Made by a program: the position numbers and the translations under genes. A DNA stretch of 64,000 bases from Trochalopteron elliotii. Taxonomy: Eukaryota; Chordata; Aves; Passeriformes; Leiothrichidae. The stretch spans positions 946,689 to 1,010,688 of the forward strand of contig JANPWX010000076.1 in NCBI GenBank assembly GCA_024734555.1. The letters run 5' to 3'. The stretch's first letter is position 1. The number at the start of each line of letters is the position of its first letter. The notes beneath the pieces are model-generated. The model ran no database searches. It was not told where the DNA came from and worked only from the letters and a program-made list of their open reading frames with translations. Below, one piece after another: positions 35,821-48,012 of the stretch.

Positions 35821-37774
35821 GAGAGCAGAAAAAGAACCATCCAAAACACCACCACCCAAACCACCAACCTGAAATCTCGGGTAAGGAAGGAAACCTAAAA
35901 AACCCGAGAAGAAATGAAACTCTTTCAGATATGCTATGAGATTTATGGCCTTAAGTGAAACAGCCAAGAGAAGAATGAGGTCATCAAGGCATTGCATGGA
36001 GGTGATCCAAGGGAAAATGTAATTTCTGTTTCAGCTGTGACTTGCTCATGTAGACATTAAACTTCCAGCTCTTCCTTTTGGAGCTTTGCTTGGGCTTTGA
36101 AATCTGTGTTAGTAATGGGCTGTTTGTACATGTATTCTGTAGTGGATTGCTACATTAGAATAAACTGATTTTTAGACATTCAAGCATAAATTGTTTTGAA
36201 AAACAAGTCTATGTTAAATGAAGAGAATATTACCACACAAATCCTCTGAATGAAAAATCTTAAACTGAAGTCCAAGAAACAAGGGTGTGGGAAAAAGCCT
36301 TTGTGCTTTATTGGCTTATTTCATTATTGTTGGTTTACATCACTTGATTAATAGTACTACAAATTGCCTTAAACTATATTTTCTTTCCTTTTATTAGTCA
36401 GGAGGACTATAATTAAGTAGCAGAAAAATGTACAGATTATGGCATATAGTTGCAAGAAACTAACAAAAGATTGAAGTTAATACTTTTGTTGCTATTTGAA
36501 GAAAATAGCAATTTATTTTCATATTTCATGCATTTTGACCATTTTGCGTTTCCTTTGTAAGCTGAATATTTTGGAAATGATGATGAAAAAATGGAAAAAT
36601 CCAAAAGAAAATCCTCCTTTTGAGCTGTTGGATGCTGAGGATCTTAAAACTCTTACTACTTTGTAAATTCAATAAGAATCACTTTTCCTATGATTATAGA
36701 GCCGTATGAGATTAGAATGGTAGAATCACTAAGAATATGTAAATCATTCATTTGAAAATGTTTCCTGCATTGTAGTAGTGCTATTAATGTTATACTTAGT
36801 CAGAAAATAAGGATTCTGAAACTAAAAGACATTGATAGAATTATGCAGTAATCAAAGATAGCACCAACCCAATTACCAAATAAACCAGAGGCCCTCAAAA
36901 TTCCAGTGCCTGTTTTACAAGCTGAAAAAAACCCCTGTCATTGCAGATGGATCTCTTTGCAAGTATCAACTCTTCGAAGTATATCTTTAAATTATTATCT
37001 TTTGTTACTTCAATAAAAACAGGAGACACACATCTAAAATTTGAAATTGTGCTAGAGAACACACTTCAGTATTCTGCATCAGTAAAGGAGATGCTAAGAT
37101 AATATTTGGTTGCTTTTCTGAGGGGTTGCAGCATGCTAGAACATAGCCCTGTGCAGCAGCCATGCTGATGTAGCGAGGAGTTTTCTTTCCATCCAACATC
37201 TGATTGCAAATGTACCACAGTTCAGTTTGGAGTTGGATGTTTGAAGAGGAATGCTGGCCCAAAGCTTGTGAAAATGCATCAAAGACAATAAAACAGTGTC
37301 TGTCCTCAAAGCCTTTCAAGGTCTAATGATGAAGAGAACGTCACTGTTGGGTGTTTGGCCGAAGGAAGGTGAGGAACTCCCGAGCTGAGTGTGGCTCTAA
37401 GTGCTCTGCTGAGGTGAAGAGTGCTGCCCTGGCATGGGGAATGGCGGGAGCTGCTGCCACTGTCATGGCACCGTAGGAGCTGATCCACATTGCTGCACAC
37501 CTGATGCTGAGCATGCTGCCTTCCTTCTCTGCATGCTTTGGGAGGTTTGCTTTGGACTAGTTTTTGTCTTACACTGTGACTGGAGTGGTTAGCAGCAGGT
37601 AGAGGCATGTGCAGAATGTGCCTTTTGTGTGAATTGCTTCCAGAAGGGTCCCAGTTTGCACACACGCAGATTGGGTTGGCAGTGTGAGCCAAAGCAGAGC
37701 AAATGGAGGTGACTTGAGAGATTCCCTTGAAAATAGTGAATATCTCAGACAGTCTTAAGTCCATGAAATTTATC
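35821..37774. other. Intergenic, mostly unrecognised
   Basis: No exon or RNA gene is recognised. There is a possible ancient repeat relic near 37290-37340 (see findings). Two adjacent minus-strand open frames (37005-37319 and 37306-37764, 104 and 152 residues) have no recognisable similarity. The second lies in a locally GC-richer patch, which lengthens open frames by chance. Confidence 0.5.
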
Positions 37775-38385
37775 TGTGTTTTGGCTGGGACAGAGTCAAT
37801 TTTGTTCCTGTAGCTGGTACTGGGCTGTGTTTTGGACTCAGTATGAGAATAAGGTTGATGACACGTGGATTTTTAGATGTTGCTGAACAGGGTGGACTCT
37901 AAATCAAGGACTTTTCAGTGTTTCATGCTATGCCAGTGAGCAGCTGCACAAGAAACCAGAAGGAAGCACAATCAGGACAGCTGACCCAAACTGGCCAAAG
38001 GGATATTCCACACTGCAGAATGTCATGGTCAGTGTATAAACTGAGGGGAGTTACTTGAGAGTCACTAGTTGCTGCTTGGACAGGCTGACACCAGTCAGTG
38101 TGTGGTGAGCAGTTGTATTGTGCATCACTTATTTCTCTTGGGTTTTATTACTTTCTGTCCTTTTCACTACTATTATTAGAATTATAATTATTTAATTTTT
38201 TGTTTCAGTTATTAAACAGTTCTTATCTCAACCCATAAAATTGTTTGTTTGTTTGTTTGTTTTGGGGTTTTGTTTTGTCGTTTCTTTTTTTTGGGAGGGG
38301 GGAGTGGTTTGTTTGTTTGTGTTTGTTTTTGGTTTTTTTTTGCTTTGATTCTCATCCCTTCCCCTCATCCCTCCCCAGGAGGGAA
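37775..38385 (+). mobile_element. Solo LTR of an avian endogenous retrovirus
   Basis: It starts TGTGTTTTGGCTGGGACAGA and continues with GTAGCTGGTACTGGGCTGTG, TTTGGACTCAGTATGAGAAT, AAATCAAGGACTTTTCAG, GACAGCTGACCCAAACTGGC, AAGGGATATTCCACA, GTATAAACTGAGGGGAGT (TATA region), TGGTGAGCAGTTGTATTGTG and TTATTAAACAGTTCTTATCT (poly(A) region). I recognise this as a common bird LTR. The 3' end is uncertain: a T/G-rich simple repeat (38243-38342) interrupts or replaces the distal part, and the sequence then reads CTCATCCCTTCCCC before becoming unique. No internal retroviral sequence adjoins it. Confidence 0.85.
38243..38342 (+). repeat. GTTT-rich simple repeat
   Basis: Five tandem GTTT-type units at 38243-38262 are followed by a T/G-rich stretch with a second short GTTT run near 38309-38320. 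The stretch lies in the distal part of the LTR. Confidence 0.85.
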
Positions 38386-41300
38386 TTTGTGGTGTGTATG
38401 AGCTTTCAAGTAAGCTTACTGATTGCAAGCAATTAGAGATGCTTTTCTTGTTTTCCCCTAGTACATATCAGGAAAATCCAATGAATTACAGATGGAAAAA
38501 TGTATTCATATTTGAGTGGTTCTTTTGGATGTATTTCTCATCATGATACTTCAGTTGTTATTTATTTTTTAAAAGTATATATATTCTAAAATCCATATCC
38601 ATTGAAGTCCTTTAAAAACCCACAGAAGAATCACTTTTTTTCTGCTTGTACTTATGAAGTACTCTTGGTAATGCTATTATCTCAACATCAAAACTTCTAC
38701 CTGTGGTATCTAGTTGACAGAAAGAAAAATACTTTCACCCCTTAACGCACTTATTTGCTGAGATTTGTTTAAATCCCTCAAACGCCAAAGGATTTGCGGT
38801 GTTTGAATTGGACAAAGGTTACGATCAATGGGCGTAATTCAATCCCACAAGGAACCTGAAGTGTATGTATAGGTAAATTGATTGAAAAACTGGTATAAAA
38901 ATGGTTGGGATGATGTCGAGTGAATTATAGCTGTGAAATATTAGGAATAGATACCTAAATCCTAACTTATTAACACAGGAAGCACTGGAAGACTTTAGAA
39001 GTGGGTTAGGGTGGGTGAAAAGTCGATCACTAGCTGGAGACTTGAAGGTGATACCAGCGTGTGTCAGTTGGGAGAGAGCAGGACTTGGTGATTAGACTGC
39101 AAAAAAAGGAAGATGTATGAACTCTGTTTCTCTTAGAATAAAAATTAAAATCACAATGAAAGCATCATGAGAAGCTGTATTTCTAGCTGAAAGTTTTCAG
39201 CCAAGTTGAGGATGTTTTGTCATATAATCATAAACTCTAATTAAGATAGTTTGTGAATATGGGATAATGAAAAAGACATCAGTATAGTGGAAGAAGATGT
39301 GGCACAATGTTTATTTTTTTAGAAGAATATTGCATTCTACTCATGATCAGAGTTGTATCATGAGAGGTGTTATGCAAACAAAAGTCTCTGCCATGCTCAA
39401 TGGCCAGACTCATAAAGTGAACTTCAGTAAAAATCAGTTTAGATCAGAAGCGTCTTTGCTTAAACTGAACCAGTCAAATGGATGCATGCACTGGATGAAA
39501 TGTAATGGTCTCTGTTGTTCTGTTCCAAGTAGATGGCCTAGCTGGCCCTTTTGGCCATTAAAGTCTATGACATGTGGAATTATTTTTATGCTTAACATGA
39601 ATTTAATCTTTTAAGCTGAAAGTGTCCTTGGTTCAGGCAGCTACTCTATTTTTTTTGGGTGGGATATAGAGGCAATCTAAGAGAGATGGAAGAGTCAAAA
39701 ATGTGTGATTCACCCACTTGATGTTCAGGTCTTTGAATTGTCGGTGGTTTTGTCAGCTACNNNNNNNNNNTTTTTTTTTTTTTTTTTTTGCTTGTGTGGA
39801 TAATTTATGGTTCTTCACTGCAGAATCTACAGGATGAATTAGCTGTATGACCAAATTGTGGTTGCAGAGGGTAAATTATTAAAGCCATGGGTTACTTTGC
39901 ACCTTTGTTCTGCCAGGTGGAAGACTGAACTCTAATAATTAAAGATATGCTTCTGAACTAGTCTCAGTGGGATGTTTGTGAGTGACTGGTAAAATCTTAA
40001 CCTCCCAGTGTAAAGAAGGCTTCTGTTGGCCATCAGTCCTGCTTTGCACATGATTCAGAACAGTTGTTAGCACTGAAAGGAGTCCAGCGTGGCCGTTGGG
40101 GTCACAGGGTAGCTTTGGAATAGAAAAGGGAGGGATAAAGGCATCAATATGTTTGTTTTCTGTATGGATGAACTGTTGTACAGTAAACAGGACATAGGCT
40201 GTGGGCTCTTGTGTGCCAACAGCCATCAGGTACCTAGAAAAACTGGAGGTCCTGTGGGTGACATCTGAGGGACTTTATTTAATACTCATGGTTGCTAGAA
40301 TACAAATACCTCAAAAAAATATACCTCAAACTGTATAGCTTTTCACTTCTATAATGCACAGAATCACACCATCCAAAGAATTGTGACATTAAACCTGCCC
40401 ACAAATCAAATAGTACAAAGTGATCATTTCAGGGCATGGTGTTCCATTATTACAGGAAAAGGCTGCTGTTCCTCTTCACTGTTACTAACAAGGGGTGACT
40501 CAATGCCACAAGCATTTCCCTTTGGTGGGCAGGAAACGTTTTTTGTGTGTGGCCTCTGAGCAGGTTTTCAGTTGAAAACACTCCCCAGATGGGGTTTTAT
40601 TGTCAGGTTTGCTCTTAGAAATAGCTCTGGCTTAATGGAAACATTCAGGCAAACTTCATTTTGCCATTGTCTCTTTTTGTGTGTTCTGTGTTCAACAAAT
40701 TGGAAAGAGGGAAAATATGTACCAGGAACGTCTGAAGATCCACCTGCTTCCTCTATCAGGCTATGGGAACCTGAAAGTTGCCAAAATGCTAATGAGCCAC
40801 TTGACTTGCAGCACTTTGTTCAATAGATGTTGTGTGAAATAATGCTTTTTCCAAAAGAACACAATTTCCATTCCTAATCTCCACCACAATTCTGAGGTGC
40901 TGTGTACTGTGGATTGCTGTCCTGTGATTTTAGAGCACAACAAAAATATGGACAAAACCAAGACATCTTCACCTGAAGGACAAATCCTGTCTGAATTCAT
41001 TTATTCTGCTGCTGCTACAACACACTTTTCCCATGGAAGTTGTGTGCTGTAAGGGGCACATGGTACAAAATGCAAAGAGGTGCAAATCAGCAAGCTTCCA
41101 CTGCTACTCCTAAAAAAATATAGCAAAAAACATACTTCAAAATGATAAAGAAAAGGTAGGAAGGAAATAACAATATTGTTACATGTATTAGTTTCCAAAG
41201 GAGCTATTGTGGCAGGGTGTCACTGTTCATGGTATCATTGCACAAGAATATGGAAGACAGAATATTTTTTTGTCCCCAACAGTCTACAGTTTAAATTATG

Positions 41301-41640
41301 AGATGATGTAATGAGTGAATGTAACAAATATGAAGGGAAGATTATTAAAATATGAAATGGCAAGGACTGTGACTAGTGATATTTTTACTTTAAGTGTTAT
41401 TGTATAAATTGAAGGGTTGAGCTGGATTGTTAAAATAGATGTTAATTATGTCAGTAGTCCAGGTCTTGTTTCTGATGTTGTCCAAGTCTCTTTCAGCTTT
41501 GTAATATTTTTGTCAGCTTTTAAAAGCCATTTTTTTATTAGCCTGGTTTGTTTTCCAAAGCTGTGGTTGGTTTCTTGCGTGGGGGCTGCTTAGTGGCTAA
41601 AGCAGTTCCCAGACCAACTAAAACAGTTTGTGGATTCCTT
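38386..41640. other. Intergenic, nothing recognised apart from an assembly gap
   Basis: The sequence is AT-rich with no exon or RNA gene that I can support. It contains the 10-N gap at 39761-39770. A GAATCACA motif at 40371 is too short to call as a CR1 tail. Confidence 0.5.
39761..39770. other. Assembly gap (10 N)
   Basis: Ten N are followed directly by a run of 19 T (39771-39789). The gap size is a placeholder. The poly(T) run suggests that assembly or sequencing failed at a homopolymer. Confidence 0.99.
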
Positions 41641-41649
41641 AGTCTAGCT

Positions 41650-41900
41650 GGCTGAGCATGGTTAAAGCTTGGAATCAAGAAGTGGGCTCTGGCGTGGGTT
41701 TGGGAAGGTGTTTATTCAGTGCAGTGTGCCAGAAGAGCACTTGCCAGAACAGCAGGCTTTGGGCCCCTGTGCCTCCTTTACCAGGTCACACCTGGGAGGA
41801 GCACACTCTGGGCCAATGGGGGAAGGAAAGGGGTGGGTCCAGGACAGGGTGATAACAGGTGATATTTGGGAACAGGGGTGGAGGTGTTTTGGAAGGAATC
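41650..41900 (-). mobile_element. Possible LTR fragment, minus strand
   Basis: Read on the minus strand, a GC-rich segment with CCCATTGGCCCAGAGTG precedes GCACTGAATAAACACCTTCC. That puts an AATAAA (TTTATT at 41711-41716 on +) after a CCAAT-like promoter region, as in an LTR. GC content is raised relative to its surroundings. I could not define the ends or the family. Confidence 0.35.
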
Positions 41901-44900
41901 TACCAAGTACAGACAAGTAAACAAAATACAGATACAACTTTGAAAACCTCAATCATGCACTGCAACACAAAGCAACACTTCCACCACAGAAGCATTTTGA
42001 CGTGCAGCAGCCGTGTTCCCATGTCCAACATCAATGGCACACACAGAAGGTTTGTAGATTGCTCCAAAAGGAATGTGGGTTTCTTTTGGCAGGCCTTTCA
42101 GCCATACCTTGTTCAAGGAAAGAAAAGTCCACAGTAGCTGGAAATTCTAACTGGATATGAGTTAAAATACATTGGCTTTGAGTGCCACTGGGCTAATGCA
42201 CATCATGAGATGATAATTTATAATTTCAGCCATGTTAGCTCTTAGGTGTCAGCTCATAATTATTTATAAAGAATATTTTAATATATTGGGGTTTAGTGCA
42301 CTCAGTTGCATTTATGAGTGATCACAAGGGCATCTAAAGGCTGGATTTCTTTGCTTGTTTCAGTCAAAATAAGAATAAGTAAATATTATGCACACAAACT
42401 AGTGCCTTCTGTTTTTAAAGGCCTTTGGTTAGAAAGTAGCTCTGTCACTCAGGTGATGAGTACTGGAGCCACTTGCAATCTCTTAGTCCCAACTCTAATT
42501 CTCATGGCATAGAATGGCAATAACAGGCTTGATATATGTTTATTGCCTATTCTGTATATTGTTTATTCTGATGGACAAATCTTAAATTTTCATTGCTACT
42601 GCTGCTGCTTTGTACTCCCTGAACATTTGAATAGAAATGAATTTTTGCTACCTGATGAAGCCATGTGAGTCCTATAACTTTCTAGTCCATATCTCATCCC
42701 AGGCAGCTGCAACTCATTGGATGCTTACGTAAGGAAGGAAACAAGTGGGCAGTGATCCTTCTCTGGGTAGTCCATGAATTTTAAAGCAATTTTTTGAAGT
42801 AAGTTACATTTTTTATCTCAGAATTCTTGTGTTTCCATGATGCAATTTTGTATTATATGAAAAAATGTTTGGTTTTTTTTTAAGTTGGGTGCCTGATCAT
42901 ATCATTATGTTGTATGATGAGAAACAAGAACTAACTGCTGTTTTCACCTTCTCAGGTGAAAACCTTCTCTTTCGCCTTCTAGCAGGTTCTAGCTGCCCTG
43001 GTTTTTGTAAACAGAAGAGTCTTACTGTGTTTGTTATTTCTGCACAAGGATGTTCTTCTGTGTCTCTTATATTTCTTCTTCCTGTGTCTTTTTTGTATGT
43101 GGTTTATTTCTACCCCAGACTTCAGGTTGTGTTTTCAGTCCCAGGGCTCCAGAGACTTGTCTGGTCACTGTTGCAGTGCAACTAATGAGTCTCACTGCAC
43201 ACCTTGTGCTCAGAGGCACAAGTTCACCTCTCATCTTGAACCTGCATGAATGCCTCTGTGTACCTGGTAATTTTGGCTGGGAGTAACCAAAGGTGGCTGG
43301 GCATGGTGCAGTGAAAATTACTCTCCTGTATTTTCTTAGCTCCAGAAACATCATCTGCCTGGTAAGCAACTGTGTTTGAGACTGACCTGCTTGAATATTT
43401 ATTAGGATTATATAGATCAGTGATGTATCTAAGAGATTTAGTAGGAACAAGTAATTCTGTAACTAAGAGCTCACAAGAGCACATATTTTTTCTAATTTAA
43501 AATCTCATATTGTCCTAATATTTACCAATAAAGAAAACAAACATGTCTTGTAACTAGAATATATATGTAGAAGGAGGTAGTAAATTAAACAGATATAATA
43601 GGAAGGATTTTTCATGATATTGTTTTTCATAAAAAATCGAAGACATTTTAACCTTTTTTATGCTTCCTGATAAATGCTGAGATTAATATAACTTCATTTT
43701 TATTAAGCAGAGTCTAGACCACTACATGGAGCCCCGAGTGCTTCTCAAACATTTCAGACAGCTTCTGCCTCAAGCAGAAGCTTCAGCTGTAGTAAGAAAT
43801 CTAGCTCTAAAAAGAAAGGCTCTTTAAAAAGATGCTCATTAAAAAAAAAAAAAAAAGATAAAGGAGAGATACGTTCTGTCTTCACTTCTGGCTTTCAGGG
43901 AAAGAATAAATATAGGGCATCTAGGCTCCTCTAAATTGTTAGATTTTTTTTTTTCTTCTTCCCAGAAAATTGGTTGTAGGTGTGACAAACACAATTTATC
44001 ATCCCTCTGAACTGCATACAGGTACTTGATTGATTTCAGTACTGTGAAAGCAAAGCCAGCCCCATGTTTTATCATTGAACTCCTCTATGAGAGATCTTGA
44101 AGATTGGATGAAATACCCCAAATATAAACTATTTTTGTTATTACAGATTGACCAAAGAATAGGACTGTGTATATATACTTTGTAAAAACTTCCTGTTGTT
44201 CTGAGCATTGCTGGTCTCATATTCTCTAAACACAGGTAGTTACGGTTCATAAATATCTTTGTATTTGAATAGTCTGTTTTGTATTCTAGTCTTGTGATTT
44301 TGTAGCTGGAGTGAAACCCTGGGTTCAGCAAATTTCATATACTAGCTTATGTGCTGCAGCAAATGATTTTGGATTGGTGCCATAAAATGGATCTTATATT
44401 TTAGTAATTATTTTATAATCATAACTAACTGTTAACAATTTACAATGTACAAAAATACTACCCAGCCAAAGAAAATCTACGAAAATATCTTGTGCTTGAC
44501 AGATTTGGTTGACTAGGGAATAAGAGAACCCCTTTTTCTGTTAATTTAACTTTTTATACGCAACCTAATAATTAATGACAGTTTTTCAGTACTTGAATAT
44601 TCAAAATGTATACTTTGATAGTTTATTCATCTTTGACATGATGACAGAGCTATCTTCTACACTGTAGAGGTGTTCCACTAATGTTTTAGGCTTAAGAGAT
44701 GTGTCTGGATTGAAATAACCAGCAAATTCTGTTTCCTGCTTTGTTCTTTCTAGCCCCAGTTTTTTATGGGGGAAAAAAAAAAAGCTACCAGATGAATACA
44801 TCTGGTCACTTAATTATTTTCTGCCATTCCAGAATGGCTTTAAAGTAGAGATTTTTTTTTCCAGGTTTAAATAGAACTTTCAGGAAAAGAAATGGAGTTG

Positions 44901-47529
44901 CATGAAGAAATTTATGAACACTGAGCAGGCACCCGGTTGTTTGGCTTTTTACCTTTTGTTTCTGATTTGGAATGGATATGTGAAGTATTGCTCTGTGTTT
45001 CTCTACAGGTAGATAAGTAAGAAAATGCTTTTGTTCCTCACAAAAGGCTGAAGAAGAAAAATAAAATTCTGTTTCCGCAGTCATGTTTGAGCTTTTATTT
45101 CCAAGGACATAGCATCCAAGAGCTTGAAAGGTACCAACCAAAAAAAGTCAGAAAGGCAATTTTTAAAAAAACTGTTTTAATTTTTTTCCTTAAAGTATTG
45201 CCTACACTGAAGGGATAGTGTTTCCATCATCCAGAAACTTCAGCCTTTGTGGGAAAGGGAGCATTTCCTCTCCCTGCTGAACAGTATTGAGTCTGGGAGC
45301 TACATTGCCTTAGACTGGGGGTGCTCTTGTATGCAGAGTCAGTCACCTGCTTTTCCTTTTCAGAGTAAGCATACATACTTATAATCTCTCTTGATTTGGA
45401 GGAAGTCAATTTTCTATTTTCAGAACATGGTTTATTTGCGCTCCACTGCTGATCAACATACAAAATATCCTGTTCTCTGGCAGATGTCCTGTCTCTTGCC
45501 TCATCCCTTGAATTTGAGTTGCAGGGAGAGGTGCTCATTTGGGAACTGTTCCATAGTAATTTCTTTTTGTGAAATGATAGGCTAAGAAACTGTACTAATG
45601 AGGAACTGCTCAGGAGGTCACAAACCAGTGGCAGCTGTCAGGATGCACTGTGAGCTACTGGTGGTGGATGAATACAGCCAGAAATAAATGCTTTGTCACA
45701 ATGCACTGTGGGTGAAGCTTAGTAATTCTTTGTTCTGGCATACATATTTCTTATTAATGCACCAAAAAAGGACATATCTTAGGGTATAAATAGCAGTAAA
45801 AAGAGTCACTTAATATGATTTTTTAATTTGCTTTACTCAAAATTTGAAAAATTGAAACACTACAGGGCCTGGAGGGAGAGAACAGTTTTATCTACCTGCG
45901 TTACAAAAGGATACAGAATGGTTTTCAGAGACAGTAATGAAAAACTGCAGAGTCACATCTTCAGGATGTGCAGGCAGATACAGTATCCAGCTTGCATTAT
46001 GAAGGATGGTAAATAGGGACTAGCTGGGCAATCCTGCCAGAAAGAGAAGGTTCACATGCTGTCAGAGGTAGGTAGAATAGGGTTTTGCCTTGGTGAACTG
46101 GAAGATGATGGAAAGACCAGTAAGTTATGGTGAGAAAAAACATAGTCTTACCAGAAACTGACACATTTTTAATGCCAGATGTGAGTCTAAGGCCAAATAT
46201 TTCCAGATTTAGAAGCTGAATGCAAACCCTCCTCTCCATTTACAGTGAAGTTTTGGTAGGACTGAGCCTGTATCTGGACTTTGCTCATTGTATCCTTGGT
46301 TTGGTCTCCCTGGGAAATTGTAGGGAAGGGGGCAAATACCCAATTTGCAGTTTAATGCTCTGGAGGGGTACAGCTGCAGTAACAGATTTGGTTGTTGACA
46401 CTGTCTTTTTCTGCTCCATTAATCTCTTAATCTCTCTGTGATATGCCAACAGTGAGCAGGGACACTTTTTTATGGGGACACCCTTGTATGTTGGGACAAC
46501 AGTGAATTTATTAACTAATATATTTTCCCTTCCTAATAAATATATCAGATTCATGTTGGCTTAGCAGAGAGGGCTCCTCTGCTGCTCTTAGGGCTGTGCC
46601 ACTGAACATCTCCTTTCTTGCCACTCAGAAACCATGCTACATGCTCAATTTGAGATGTGGTCCTGAATTTTCCTGGTGATTTATGGCAAATTGTTTACCT
46701 GTCTCACCTGCAAGGTGGAGGGAACCATCCCTCCTTACCCCAGTTCTGTCCCATTTGCATCAATCTATACCACATGTATTGCGTCTCCTGCTGTGTAACA
46801 GATAGAGAAGACTGTCTCATCTGCCTGCAATGACAATGACCAGTGATGAAAATTCTCTTTTCAGGCACATGATACGTAAAGGCCTATTTTACCTGAACAA
46901 TAATTTTGGATTTTAATGGGAACATATATTTCTTGTAGCCTCTAGCATCCTGATGCTAAAAGTTCTGGGCATTTGGGACACTCCTAGTTGCTAATTCTGT
47001 CATGTTCTGGATTTTATGTTGATCCAGTGATGCTAGATTTCCATCTGCCATTTGACACTACTTTCAAATCTTTGTGCTTCCAGCAGTGCACCTGGAACTG
47101 TTCCCCGCCCTCTATCACAACATAACCTCTTCTTCAGCCACCGGGGGGCTAGGTATGGTCTGTGTGTAAGGGCTGCAGCATGGCATACATAAGGTAGGAA
47201 ATGAAATTTTCCTTCTGACTGCATGGATGATGCAGGCTGCTCCTGCTTTGAGTTCTCTCTTCTGTTTTGCTGTTTGCTATAATAGTCAGTTCAGATGCAG
47301 CCATGAAAAATCTGCCATGAACAGCTCCATCCCACTCTTCAGAGTGTGAAAACCCCTATTTAAGTGATTTGCAATGTTGTGGGTATCTAATTATTCTGAA
47401 TGTTCTGTTTATCCATGCCTGTGTTCCCTCCCAGTGCAGCTGGCATGTCTGTGTCTGAACTGACTATTACAGCAAACAGCAGAGCAGATGAACTCACATC
47501 AGGAGCAGCATCATCCATGCAGTCAGCAG
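41901..47529. other. Intergenic, nothing recognised
   Basis: No coding exon or RNA gene is supported. The segment at 42180-42330 is an AT-rich, repeat-free stretch that could be a conserved non-coding element. The open frames here (up to 127 residues) have no recognisable similarity. A poly(A) run of 17 lies at about 43840-43856. Confidence 0.5.
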
Positions 47530-48012
47530 GAACTGGAACACTGCATCCTGCTCTGGGGTCCCCAGAACGGGGAGGACATGGACCTGTTGGAGTGAGTCCA
47601 GAGGAGTCCACCAAGAAGATTAGAGGGCTAGGGCACCTCTCCTGTGAGGAAAGGCTAATCAGGTTTGTTCAGCCTGGAAAAGAGAGGCTTTGGGGTAATC
47701 TACTTGTGGCCCTCTGTATCTGAAGGGAACCTACGGAAAAGATGAGGGAGACTTTTCAAAGGACAAGGAATAGCAGGACAATGGGTTACCATTTCAAATT
47801 GAAAGACAGTAGTTTAGATTAGATATCAGAGAAAGATTCTTTACTGTGAGGGTGGTGAGGCACTGGAACAGGTTGCCCATGCCTAGGAATGTTCAAGGCC
47901 AGGTTGGATTAAACTCTCAGCAACCTGATCCAGTGAAAGGTGTCCCAGTGCAACAAGAGTTGGAACTAGAAGATCTTTAAGGACCCGTCCAACCCAGATC
48001 ATTCTATGGTTG
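47530..48012 (+). mobile_element. CR1 LINE 3' end, longer copy
   Basis: The segment carries the CR1 C-terminal and 3' UTR landmarks in order: GAACACTGCATCCTG...CTCTGGGGTCCCCAG, then CACCTCTCCTGTGAGGAAAG, CAGCCTGGAAAAGAGAGGCT, TTAGATTAGATATCAG, CTGTGAGGGTGGTGAGGCAC, TTCAAGGCCAGGTTGGATTA, and AGATCTTTAAGGACCCGTCC ending at ATTCTATGG. It is 5' truncated and in + orientation. The open frame at 47400-47723 overlaps it and is partly LINE-derived. Confidence 0.95.

Noticed and set aside
37306..37764. 152-residue minus-strand open frame next to an LTR
   Set aside because: It is the longest frame in the window, but it has no recognisable similarity and lies in a GC-raised patch; chance is the simplest reading.
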